Both the position numbers and the translations under genes were made by a program. The notes under the pieces are model-generated. The model was not told where the DNA came from. It ran no database searches and was given only the letters and a program-made list of their open reading frames with translations. Of a DNA stretch of 37,936 nucleotides, positions 24,810 to 33,334 are shown piece by piece (position 1 is the first letter of the stretch; each line of letters opens with the position of its first letter). The stretch lies in assembly GCA_937124525.1 (NCBI GenBank), contig CAKZLA010000489.1:1-37936 (forward strand), in the 5' to 3' direction. Source of the DNA: an uncultured Desulfobacterium sp. (GTDB taxonomy: Bacteria; Desulfobacterota; Desulfobacteria; Desulfobacterales; Desulfobacteraceae).

Positions 24810-26945
24810 CTACCAGCGATAGCATATCGTTGCCATGATTTCCCGGCCCGGATTGTAGTAGTCTGCCGTGCCGGAACCGACCACGTGCTGCTCGTCCAAC
24901 AGGTTGCTGGTGTGGATCGTTAGTTCAGCGTTGTCGAGGACTTCATAGGTAAGGGCCGCGTCGTAGATGGTTGCGGCCTCACTTCTGGCTGTGTTGGCTG
25001 CATCGAAGTAATACGAGCCGAGGTAGCGGGCGCCGAAACCGAAAGTCATGTCACCGCGCGAACCGGAACCCGGTATTGTGTGGTTGACCCAGAGCGCAGC
25101 GATATGCTTAGGTGTCACGGAGAATTCATTTCCTTCAAGTGAAACGCCGCTGCTAAGGGTTCCGCGAACCATTTCCGAATCAATGTAGGAGTAGGAGCAG
25201 ATGACGCTTATATTCTTTGTCAACTCGGCCTTGCCTTCCAGATCGAAGCCTCGGACGCGGGATTCTCCGATGGTTTCCCGCTCAATGATTCCGGTATTCT
25301 GAACGACCGCTATGGTGATGTCCTTCTTCTTAAGATTGTAGATCGAGGCCGAAAATAAAGCGTTCATATTAGCTGGCGCGTATTTCACACCGAACTCATA
25401 TTGTTCGCCACGTTCGGGTTCGACACCGATTGATGGAGGGGCCACCGATTCCACATAGCTGAGATAGCTCGATATTTGTTCGGTAATCTTGTAGGTCAGA
25501 GCGCCTCGGAGCGAGGTTTCCGAGAACTCGTCGCTGTCGTTAGACGCGACGCCCCAGCTCGTGCCCTTGCTGGAAAGATCCAGCCAGTCATGGCGAACAC
25601 CGACCGTGGTGATCAACCGGTTGTAAAAAGAAAAATTTTGTTGCAGGAAGACCGACTGGGTAGTGTAGTCACTTTCGCTATCGCTGTAAACGAATAGATT
25701 AGTCGGGGCGCCGCTGTAGACCGGAGCCGAGATGTTGATGGACGACGTCGGCCCGTAGATGGAGAAGTCCTTGGTTGACGCGTCGCGGTATTCGACACCG
25801 ACCAGCGTGCTGCTGTCTACGGTTTCGAGGCTGTAATCGTATTGCAGAATGGCGTTGCTGGTCAGTTCTTCGGCGTTGGTGTCAGTGCCGAAATAGTAGC
25901 GTGACAGGACATCTCCGGTCCGCCCGGCGTAGTCGTAGAGATAGACGTAGCCGAAATCGTCCTCTAAGTCGCTGTAGCGCAGGTTTCCCCGCAGCGTCAG
26001 TCCCGAGCCGAAATCGTGGGAGAGAAGCGCTGTGACACTGGTCCGTGCGACATCGTGATCATTAAAATCGGGCTCACCGAAGAATTTGCTGCGATCGGAC
26101 TCTTGATCAAGCGGGTAGCCGCCGCTGTTTGCGCTGCCGTCCCGGTCCAGGTGGTCAAGGATCATAGTGAGCGAGGTATAGTCTGTCAGCTCCCAGGTAA
26201 GGCCCCCCATCACAAAGTTCTCGTCGTCCCCGGAATAATTGTATTCCAGCTCGCTGTCCTTAAACTTGCCGGTTAGGCGATAGGCCAGCGTGCCGTCAGT
26301 GTTCAGCACGTCTCCAAAGTCGATACCGATCTCGGCGTGCTCGAACGAGCCATAGCTTAGATAGACGTTGCCGAAGTGCTCGAATTTAGGTTGCTTGGTG
26401 ACAAAGTTCACCGAGCCGCCGGGATCGGCAGGGCCGAACAAGGTGGAGTTTGCGCCACGGATAACTTCAACACGATCATAGGCGAAGGGCTCCTCTCTAA
26501 CACCGCGCATTGAACCCAGCGTCAGGCCGTCGCGATAGGTAGTCGCCTGGAAACCACGGATTTGGAAATAATCGTTGCGGTCGTCCGTGCCGTAATAATC
26601 GCTGATAATGCCGGGCGTATATTGCAGCACCTCCTCTATCGTATTGGCGTCACGCATTTCGATTTCCTTTCCTGTGATCACCGAGACCGAGGCCGGTGTA
26701 TCCAGGATGCTGGTCGAGACCTTGCCGCCTACCCAGAGTTCCTGTGCGACGACTGAGTTTGCGTCGTCGTCGACCTGGGCCTTTGCATTAACAATGATGG
26801 GAGAAAGACGGTAAGGTTCAATGTCTTTTTCATCCTGTGCGAGAACACTGGCGGGAATGACAAACAGCGCTATGCAACACAGAAACAGGGTCTTAAGGCG
26901 GCCTTTCGATGGTTGCGTGTGACCGCCGGGTTGGTAAATTGACAT
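24810..26945 (-). CDS. TonB-dependent siderophore receptor 2
   Basis: A 711-residue outer-membrane protein. The N-terminus is polar (MSIYQPGGHTQPSKGRLK), then a signal core (TLFLCCIALFVIPASVLA) and a TonB-box-like SPIIVNAKA. Plug motifs are SVSVITGKEIEMRDANTIEEVLQYTPG, IRGFQATTYRDG and VEVIRGANSTLFGPADPGGSVNFV, the siderophore-receptor type. The barrel ends in ATICYRW. AAGGAG precedes the ATG. Base use is visibly richer in G and C (many TCG, GCG, CGG codons) than in receptor 1 and neighbours, suggesting acquisition from another lineage. Upstream lie a promoter (26967-26995), a GTTAG dyad and the tandem repeats shared with the two-component system. The ligand is not predictable. Confidence 0.93.
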   Translation of the reverse strand: MSIYQPGGHTQPSKGRLKTLFLCCIALFVIPASVLAQDEKDIEPYRLSPIIVNAKAQVDDDANSVVAQELWVGGKVSTSILDTPASVSVITGKEIEMRDANTIEEVLQYTPGIISDYYGTDDRNDYFQIRGFQATTYRDGLTLGSMRGVREEPFAYDRVEVIRGANSTLFGPADPGGSVNFVTKQPKFEHFGNVYLSYGSFEHAEIGIDFGDVLNTDGTLAYRLTGKFKDSELEYNYSGDDENFVMGGLTWELTDYTSLTMILDHLDRDGSANSGGYPLDQESDRSKFFGEPDFNDHDVARTSVTALLSHDFGSGLTLRGNLRYSDLEDDFGYVYLYDYAGRTGDVLSRYYFGTDTNAEELTSNAILQYDYSLETVDSSTLVGVEYRDASTKDFSIYGPTSSINISAPVYSGAPTNLFVYSDSESDYTTQSVFLQQNFSFYNRLITTVGVRHDWLDLSSKGTSWGVASNDSDEFSETSLRGALTYKITEQISSYLSYVESVAPPSIGVEPERGEQYEFGVKYAPANMNALFSASIYNLKKKDITIAVVQNTGIIERETIGESRVRGFDLEGKAELTKNISVICSYSYIDSEMVRGTLSSGVSLEGNEFSVTPKHIAALWVNHTIPGSGSRGDMTFGFGARYLGSYYFDAANTARSEAATIYDAALTYEVLDNAELTIHTSNLLDEQHVVGSGTADYYNPGREIMATICYRW

Positions 26946-26966
26946 GGACTACTCCTTTTATTTGTT

Positions 26967-26995
26967 ATTCTAAGTTTTTTTTGCAAGCCTATCAA
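26967..26995 (-). promoter_or_regulatory. Sigma70-type promoter of siderophore receptor 2
   Basis: On the minus strand, TTGATA (complement of 26990-26995), a 17-nt spacer, then TAGAAT (complement of 26967-26972). The start codon is about 20 nt further on. Confidence 0.5.
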
Positions 26996-27013
26996 AAGGC
27001 GTGCTACTCAAAA

Positions 27014-27033
27014 ATGTTAGTCCATACTACAAT
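27014..27033. promoter_or_regulatory. GTTAG dyad upstream of siderophore receptor 2
   Basis: ATGTTAG-N6-CTACAAT is an imperfect dyad about 18 bp upstream of the predicted -35 box. It closely resembles the perfect ATGTTAG-N7-CTAACAT at 37047-37067 and the GTTAGT half-sites at feoA. Confidence 0.4.
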
Positions 27034-27048
27034 TCTTTCTCCAAAAAT

Positions 27049-27081
27049 GTGTTAAAAATGTGTTAAAAATATATTAAAATA
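27049..27081. promoter_or_regulatory. 11-bp tandem direct repeats upstream of siderophore receptor 2
   Basis: GTGTTAAAAAT occurs twice in tandem (27049, 27060), followed by a degenerate copy, ATATTAAAATA (27071). Read on the receptor's coding strand it is TTTTTAACAC, the same element and orientation as in front of siderophore receptor 1. It is a candidate site for the OmpR-type regulator at 21565-22281. Confidence 0.55.
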
Positions 27082-27171
27082 GAATAACATGATTATGACA
27101 AACATCCCGGGGATCTTCTTCAAAGGGAAGTCCTTCTGTCTTTCCATCCAGGACTTTTTTGCCTGTTTTTT

Positions 27172-30100
27172 TTACACCTTCTGATTATCGGGGGTGCGTT
27201 CAAGGTAATAGATGAAATTGCGGAGAAGTTCCCTGTTTCCGTTGTGGGCACTGCCGTCAAAGACAAGATTGATAACCGGAATGTCGCCCGGTTTTGAACC
27301 CTCTATCTGTCGAGTGATAATACCGGTGTTCTCGTAGGCAGAGGATAGGTCAAGGATACCGTGGGCCGTTGTTTGGGTGAAGCGCTTGGCAAGGCGGTAG
27401 CGGCCGTTGCTTCCGCTGAACAGGGTCAGGCGTTTATCGGCGGCGGGTTTCAGTGCGTTGGGATCGGGTTCAAAGGAACTGGATTCCCCCAGGGCCCGGG
27501 CCACCTGTATCATCAATTGCCGGCATCTGTTCAGGTTTCGGCGAATCATGGGGTCCTGTTTTCTGTGGTTCCAATCTTCCCAGAACAGGTAAAGTATTTC
27601 AGACAAAGGCTGGTAACAGACCCGGGCCTTGATATCTTCGATCAGAAAGCGGTGGTTGAAGGGATTAAAGACCACGGCGGGTTCTCCGATCATCAGCAGA
27701 TTCAGGGCACCCGGAGCCGGGGGAGAGGCTATGCGGGAAGCCAGGGCGATGACGGCATCCGGGGTAAGGACTTGGGGGGACGCAAGGAGTTTTGCCAGAT
27801 GCTCCTTCCGGTTTTCGGGAGGTGCCGAGAGGATAAGGTCCCCTGCCACCAGAGGAAGAAAAAAACCGGGGAAAAAATCAGGAGCGGTGATTGCGTCTTC
27901 CAGAAACGGGGAATAGATGCGTGTCTGTGGGAAACTGTCCCTGAGCAATGTGGAGATGACCTGGGCGTACAGGCCTTCCACCTCGGACCCTTCGGTCTGT
28001 GGAATGAGGATTTGCCCCGGTTTGGCGGTGCGGGCCTGCTTTTTTGCATCCCCCATGAGGCTGACAAAGGAGAGATACTCCTTTGCCGCCCCCAGGGCCC
28101 GCCCCTTTTTAAGGCTGTCTTGATCCGTGGGTGGCAGCACCCGGGCATTGAACCCGCGATTTTCAAGGACGGTGCGGGCCAGGTCCGAATAGGGAAAAAG
28201 GGAAGGAATATACAAGGGAAGATTCTTATTCAAAGGGGATGATATTCCGGTGGACCCCGGAGGGGCGGTGGGCGGCACCGGTTTTTTATCAAAGCTCATG
28301 GCAAAGGCCTCCAGCCGGGTGATCACCCCCACTTTGGAGCTGTGTTCATCCACCTCCAGGTGAAGAAAGGGTTTGCCTCTCATTTCCCTGCGGAAAAGGT
28401 GGAGCAGGGCCGTGTCAGGGCCGCAGCCGTGGTTGGTAAGGTAGACCGCGTAAAGGTTGGGGGTCCGTCGGATCTTCCTGGCACCGGCCAGGATGTGCTG
28501 GCCAAAGGGCCAGTACATGTTTGGATACGATTTGTTGAGGTCCACATCTTCCACGTTCAGGACTGACAGGGGCATGACCTTGTATCCCATGGATGCAAGA
28601 TGCTTGGGTACGGCCATGTTCAGGACAGGGTCGTTTATCCCGTAGGGGCGGGTAATAATGACAAAAACAGGTGTATTCTGGGGCAGGGACGAAAGGAACC
28701 CATTGCCCAGCCGGGCCAAGTCCCGATTGTATTTCATAAAACCCAGGGCGGCCTTTTGCATGGCAACGATGGTTGCAAATTTTGATTTCCCCAGCTTTTT
28801 TCCCAGGTCCAGAATTGTTTTTGCAATATACCGGGTTCCGAATTTAAAGGAAATTTTAGGGCTGAGCAATGAAATACCCCTGCCTTCGAGATCCATGGCA
28901 TGGGCTGTCAGCTGGGCTGTAGTCTGCATGTAAACACAGCCGTAATCTTTCCTGACCCTGGAATCTGCATGTTTCATGGTGAATACCGTGGGCAGAAAGA
29001 TATAGTTCACCCCTTGGCGAATCAGGGCATCCACATGGCCGTTGACCAGTTTGACCGGGTAACAGGTTTCCTCCAGGGCGTTCTCCCGACTTTTGTCCAC
29101 CATTTCCCGGGTGGTGGGTTCGGAAATGAGGACGTTAAACCCTAATTCCGTGAAAAACCGGTTAAAGAGGACAAATAACTTATGGAGGAAAAGCACCCTG
29201 GGAATGCCGATGGTGGGGTGGCCCGGAAAGCGCCCGGGTTTATATCCTTCGAGAAAGAGGGCCTGGGACTGTGCCCAGATGTCCGGTACGGGGGCGGTGG
29301 AATCCGGGGATTCGTGTAAACTGTTGCGGTTCGACAGATGCCGGGAACGGGCCAGGAGGGCGGCCCCAAGGGCACCTGTGACACTGAAATAGGGGGTGAC
29401 GGTGACGGGCTGTCCCAAAAGGGAGCGGAAGGCATTGACCACTCCCTGGTTGTGGGCAATGCCGCCCTGGAGGAAGATCTGTTTTCCCAGGGGACGCTCC
29501 CCGGCCACCCGGGTCAGGTAGTTTCTTACGATGCTGTAGGCCAGGCCAGCCACGATGTCGGCCTTGTCCTCCCCCTGGGCAAGGGCCTTGGACAGGGCTC
29601 CTTCTATGAAAACCGTGCACCTGTCACCCAGATCCAGGGGTGCCCTTGCCCCAAGGGCCAAGCCTCCGAAATCACGGATCTCCACCCCTATTTTGGCGGC
29701 CTGCTCCTCCAGGAAAGAGCCTGTTCCGGCAGCGCAGATGCGGTTCATTTCAAAATCCGTGACCACCTGGTTTTCCAGACGGATGAACTTGGAATCCTGG
29801 CCTCCGATTTCCAGGATGGTGTCGGCCTCGGGATGGTGGAAAAGGGTTCCCTCGGCCTGGGCCGTGATTTCGTTGATCACCAGATCCGCCCCAAGGGATT
29901 TGCCAGCAAGGTAGCGCCCCGACCCCGTGACACCGGTGGAGAGGATGTTCATCTCCTTGCCAAGTCGTTGTTTCAGCTGTTTGATACCCGTTTCCACAGT
30001 TTCCAGGGGGGTGCCCCGGGTGCGCAGGTACTGCCAGTCCAGAACCTCCCTGTCCGGGCTGATCACCACAAGGTTGGTGGATGTGGACCCTACGTCCACC

Positions 30101-31050
30101 CCGAGGTGTCCGGTGACGGGACCCCGGGATTCTTTGCGGGGGTGAAGGTCCCTTTGCTCACCCCGGCCAAAGGGGGCCAGGGCTGGGGCAAAGCCGATGG
30201 GGGACGGGCCGGGGACCATGCTGCCAAGGCGGGTGTGGAGTTGGGAAAGGTTCGTTACCGGGGCATCACCGGGGATCGCCAGGGCCGCGCCCATGGCGTT
30301 TATGTATGAATTGTCAGGTTCCAGGATAAAATCCCCCGGGGCCAGACCAAATGTTTTGGCAAGGGCCCGGCGGATGCCGTGGATTTCCATCACCCGGCCG
30401 GTCAGAAATACCGGGGGGCGGACAGGGTGCCGTTGGACCACATTGGCCTTGTAGTTGCGAACCATGGCATGGATGAGGCCCAGAAGAATATCCGGTATTG
30501 CGGCCCCCTCCTGCTGGAAGTGGATCATGTCGGTTTTGGAAAAGACCGAGCAGCGCCCAGCAATGGGCAGGGCCTTCCGGGCCAGGCGCGTCTGGTCTGA
30601 AAGCGCCTCCAGGGGAATGTTGAGCCGCCGTGCCTGTTCTTCGAGAAATGAACCGGTCCCGGCGGAACAGCTGGAGTTGAAAAAAAATTTTACCCGGGAG
30701 GTGTCCCCCTTTGAAAAACCGGTGATAAACCTGGAGCGGGCTGCCCCTATTTCCATGATGCAGCCGGATTCCGGGGCCGTGGCAAGGCATCCCTCCACTG
30801 TGGCAGGTACGGCATCCAGGATGAAAACGCCGAGGGAGGCCAGGGACCCGGACAGGGACCCGGTGCCCCCAACCCTGGCCATGGGGAAATATACGGCAGC
30901 TTCCGACAAAAGGTCCCCGAGACAGGCATCCGGATCTCCCAGGTGCCTGCGGTACCGGGAATAAACCGACCGGTTTTGAGAATCGAGAACAACCATTTTT
31001 ATGGCGGATGTGCCCATATCCATACCCATGGCAGGGGGGGAGTTTTTCAT
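27172..31050 (-). CDS. Double-ASKHA acyl-CoA dehydratase activase (BcrA/BadG/HgdC type) fused to DUF2229-like region
   Basis: A 1292-residue cytoplasmic protein. Two activase ATPase domains lie in tandem. The first (about 7-265) has GMDMGTSAIKM and Cys128 in CSAGTGSFLEEQA plus Cys167; its phosphate loop is degenerate (EIGAARSRF). The second (about 315-570) is intact: GVDVGSTSTNLV, EIGGQDSKF, Cys439 in CAAGTGSFLEEQA, Cys478. In known activases two such Cys per subunit hold a shared [4Fe-4S] cluster and ATP drives low-potential electron transfer. Residues about 600-830 resemble DUF2229 (GIPRVLFLHKLFVLFNRFF, ENALEETCYPVKLVNGH), and a long C-terminal part is 2-hydroxyglutaryl-CoA-dehydratase-related (NHGCGPDTALL, LEVDEHSSKVG). 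AAGGAG precedes ATG. It begins 11 nt after the TonB receptor 3 stop, an unusual partner; no separate dehydratase is nearby. Substrate unknown. Confidence 0.88.
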   Translation of the reverse strand: MKNSPPAMGMDMGTSAIKMVVLDSQNRSVYSRYRRHLGDPDACLGDLLSEAAVYFPMARVGGTGSLSGSLASLGVFILDAVPATVEGCLATAPESGCIMEIGAARSRFITGFSKGDTSRVKFFFNSSCSAGTGSFLEEQARRLNIPLEALSDQTRLARKALPIAGRCSVFSKTDMIHFQQEGAAIPDILLGLIHAMVRNYKANVVQRHPVRPPVFLTGRVMEIHGIRRALAKTFGLAPGDFILEPDNSYINAMGAALAIPGDAPVTNLSQLHTRLGSMVPGPSPIGFAPALAPFGRGEQRDLHPRKESRGPVTGHLGVDVGSTSTNLVVISPDREVLDWQYLRTRGTPLETVETGIKQLKQRLGKEMNILSTGVTGSGRYLAGKSLGADLVINEITAQAEGTLFHHPEADTILEIGGQDSKFIRLENQVVTDFEMNRICAAGTGSFLEEQAAKIGVEIRDFGGLALGARAPLDLGDRCTVFIEGALSKALAQGEDKADIVAGLAYSIVRNYLTRVAGERPLGKQIFLQGGIAHNQGVVNAFRSLLGQPVTVTPYFSVTGALGAALLARSRHLSNRNSLHESPDSTAPVPDIWAQSQALFLEGYKPGRFPGHPTIGIPRVLFLHKLFVLFNRFFTELGFNVLISEPTTREMVDKSRENALEETCYPVKLVNGHVDALIRQGVNYIFLPTVFTMKHADSRVRKDYGCVYMQTTAQLTAHAMDLEGRGISLLSPKISFKFGTRYIAKTILDLGKKLGKSKFATIVAMQKAALGFMKYNRDLARLGNGFLSSLPQNTPVFVIITRPYGINDPVLNMAVPKHLASMGYKVMPLSVLNVEDVDLNKSYPNMYWPFGQHILAGARKIRRTPNLYAVYLTNHGCGPDTALLHLFRREMRGKPFLHLEVDEHSSKVGVITRLEAFAMSFDKKPVPPTAPPGSTGISSPLNKNLPLYIPSLFPYSDLARTVLENRGFNARVLPPTDQDSLKKGRALGAAKEYLSFVSLMGDAKKQARTAKPGQILIPQTEGSEVEGLYAQVISTLLRDSFPQTRIYSPFLEDAITAPDFFPGFFLPLVAGDLILSAPPENRKEHLAKLLASPQVLTPDAVIALASRIASPPAPGALNLLMIGEPAVVFNPFNHRFLIEDIKARVCYQPLSEILYLFWEDWNHRKQDPMIRRNLNRCRQLMIQVARALGESSSFEPDPNALKPAADKRLTLFSGSNGRYRLAKRFTQTTAHGILDLSSAYENTGIITRQIEGSKPGDIPVINLVFDGSAHNGNRELLRNFIYYLERTPDNQKV

Positions 31051-31061
31051 TTTGTATCTCC

Positions 31062-33167
31062 TTAAAAATTCGCCCGGATGCCCGCAAAAATATACGGGCC
31101 CACATTTGAACCCAGGACCTTGTCCACGGATTCGTTCAAGATATTATTCACCCCGCCGTAGAGTTCATAATTATTTCCGGTGCCAATGCGTTTTGAAAAG
31201 CTTACGTCAACCAGCCGGTATGAATCCGCCTTCTCGGTCCTTGTTTTATACTGGCTGCCGATGTGCCTTGTCGCAAGTGAAAGGGACAGGCCCTGGTTTA
31301 CCTTGTAATTCACCCCCAGTGAAACGGTTCTTTCCGGGTTGAATAACAGATCATCGTCTGTCCCCTTGTCCTTTGTCTCCAGTTCCGTCCAGTTGAAATC
31401 CGTTGAAATTCCATACCCGAAATCGTATCCCAGGCTGAGTTCCATTCCCTTTGTTTCCACGTCCGTTTTATTCACGTATGTCTGGTAATCGTCACTGCCG
31501 TCATTGTTGACGTCCACCCGTTCCAGTTCGAGTTTGTCTTTCACATCGTTGAAGAAAAATGCGAGTTCATAGCTGAACCGCTTATGTTCACCGCCGAATC
31601 CGAGCTCATAGCTTCTCAGGAATTCAGGATCAAGCTCATGCACCGTTTTTTTCGGGCCGTAAACGGATTCAGCACCGATCCTGGGAATATCGCCGGGGCT
31701 GGGGGAGATCACGTACAGCTCGGCCGTGTCCGGTGCCCGGTAGCCTTCGGCATAATTGAGCCTGAGCCTTAGCTGGGGCAAAAACTGTTTGACCAGACCA
31801 GCCTTGAAGGTGACTTCACTATCCGCACTGGAGATATCATCATACCGTATCCCGAAAATAGCGTTTACGGTTTGGGTTATCTGCCATTCGTCCTGGAGGT
31901 AGATGGCCTTGAACCGTTGTGTGTCGTTCACAAATTCATAGCTTGAGGGATCCGGGTTGATGGCACTGGAGTTCCTTGAGACTTCCCTGTGTTCAGCGCC
32001 GCCCACAAGCAGGTGGTCCCGGCTGACAGACCAGGTGGACTCGGCTTCAAATCCCGTAATATCAACATCGGCGCTGAATTTTTTGTTGACCGGCGCGGTA
32101 AAATTTTCCGCAGTTGTGCGGTTGCGTTTTTCATACTCCGAGCGGTAGGCACCCAATTTGCCGGCCAGGGTATCCGTGAATTTGTATTTTACCGAGGTAT
32201 TGTAATCCAGCCGGTGATTGTCATCCACCGATTTTACCGGGGTGTCCATGACCATGGCCGCAGAGGGTGTCTGCCCGGGCCTGGGTTTTTTGGAAACTCC
32301 CCTGTACGAGCCTTCCCGGTCCTCCTGAAAATAATTGAGGCCCATTTGTGCCGTCAGGGCATCGGTGAAGTCAACATCCAGGCTCAGCCCGGTACTGAAC
32401 ACCTCGGCCTCGTCCCTGTAATTCACATCCATTTCTCCGGTCCGGCCGTGCTGGTCGTCGCCGGTTATGGGCTGGTTGGTTTTGGGGTTCAGGGATTTTG
32501 AGGTGTAGGTCTCCCTTTCCGTGTACGATTTGGTTTCATTATAATTTGTAAAAAAGGTGTAGCCCAGTTTGCCTGTCCTGCCCCGGGCGTTGACGCTTAC
32601 ATTATGCGCCTCCCCGTCTCCTGAGTCATTCATCCCCCCATTGATGCCAAGGCCAATCCGGAGTTTATCATCGGAGGGTTTCCGGGTGATAATATTGATG
32701 ACGCCGCCAAGGGCATCCGAACCGTAAAGTGTGCTCATGGGCCCCTTTACGATTTCGATCCGTTCGATCATGTCTGCGGAAATTCTGTCCATTTCATAGG
32801 GGCTTTCCGATTCTCCCCCAAGGCGTTTGCCGTCAATCAGCAGCAGGGTCCCGTTGCCCCCCATCCCTCGGATGGAAATGGTGCTTTTGGACTTGGAGCT
32901 GGGGTGGGGAAAACGTCCGTACTGCATGGTAAGCCCCGGCGTTTTTTCAATGATGGTTTTCAGGGTCGCAGCCCCCATCATTTTGATTTCTTCGGAGGTG
33001 ATCACATCCACCGAAGCGGCGATGCCATCCACCTCTTTTTCCGTTTTCGTTGCGGTGACAACAATACTGTCTTCAGTGGTTTCGCCTTCGGCGGCCAGGG
33101 CATCGCAGGTGCCCATGGATATAAACAGCCCTGTGCAAACTAATGCAAACATCTTTAACTTATTCAT
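31062..33167 (-). CDS. TonB-dependent receptor 3 (FepA/CirA/BtuB-like)
   Basis: A 701-residue outer-membrane receptor. A signal peptide (MFALVCTGLFISMGTCDALA) precedes a TonB box (EDSIVVTATK). The plug has VDVITSEEIKMMGAATLKTIIEKTPG, ISIRGMGGNGTLLLIDGKRL and IERIEIVKGPMSTLYGSDALGGVINIITRK, the FepA/BtuB/CirA type and distinct from the two siderophore-subfamily receptors here. The barrel ends YIFAGIRANF. AAAGGA precedes the ATG. It is followed after 11 nt by the activase gene, so the two form an operon. The gap upstream is almost wholly filled by a MITE-like element whose outer edge lies 17 nt from the start codon, so the promoter must be in that element or further upstream. The ligand could be a metal chelate, haem or corrinoid; I cannot decide. 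Confidence 0.92.
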   Translation of the reverse strand: MNKLKMFALVCTGLFISMGTCDALAAEGETTEDSIVVTATKTEKEVDGIAASVDVITSEEIKMMGAATLKTIIEKTPGLTMQYGRFPHPSSKSKSTISIRGMGGNGTLLLIDGKRLGGESESPYEMDRISADMIERIEIVKGPMSTLYGSDALGGVINIITRKPSDDKLRIGLGINGGMNDSGDGEAHNVSVNARGRTGKLGYTFFTNYNETKSYTERETYTSKSLNPKTNQPITGDDQHGRTGEMDVNYRDEAEVFSTGLSLDVDFTDALTAQMGLNYFQEDREGSYRGVSKKPRPGQTPSAAMVMDTPVKSVDDNHRLDYNTSVKYKFTDTLAGKLGAYRSEYEKRNRTTAENFTAPVNKKFSADVDITGFEAESTWSVSRDHLLVGGAEHREVSRNSSAINPDPSSYEFVNDTQRFKAIYLQDEWQITQTVNAIFGIRYDDISSADSEVTFKAGLVKQFLPQLRLRLNYAEGYRAPDTAELYVISPSPGDIPRIGAESVYGPKKTVHELDPEFLRSYELGFGGEHKRFSYELAFFFNDVKDKLELERVDVNNDGSDDYQTYVNKTDVETKGMELSLGYDFGYGISTDFNWTELETKDKGTDDDLLFNPERTVSLGVNYKVNQGLSLSLATRHIGSQYKTRTEKADSYRLVDVSFSKRIGTGNNYELYGGVNNILNESVDKVLGSNVGPYIFAGIRANF

Positions 33168-33205
33168 TTTTTTATCCTTTTTTAGTAAATATCCGGGTTG
33201 GTGAT

Positions 33206-33316
33206 GTAAATATTTGGCCAGTGCCCAATATTCGTCTATTTGGGGCTGTGTAGCATATTAATGCTATGTGAGCAGATCAAACTTAGGTGAAGATGGGATG
33301 CTGGCCGAATATTTAC
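33206..33316. mobile_element. MITE-like 111-bp element, copy A
   Basis: It has 24-bp terminal inverted repeats (one end reads GTAAATATTTGGCCAGTGCC, the other in complement GTAAATATTCGGCCAGCATC) and a central palindrome, TAGCATATTAATGCTA-like. It encodes nothing. It is about 91% identical (101 of 111) to copy B at 37471-37581, in opposite orientation. Similarity continues outward for about 20 bp to another GTAAATAT end at 33185. It fills most of the 167-bp gap between the cytochrome stop and receptor 3. Confidence 0.75.
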
Positions 33317-33334
33317 CTTTTTTAAACATGGATC

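Noticed and set aside
27128..27156. AAGTCC/GGACTT hairpin as terminator of the activase operon
   Set aside because: The T-tract follows the stem on the plus strand, the wrong direction for the minus-strand operon, and no plus-strand gene ends there.
29338..30309. Long plus-strand open frame of 323 codons inside the activase gene
   Set aside because: It is antisense to well-conserved activase motifs; such long shadows are common in codon-biased G+C-rich genes.
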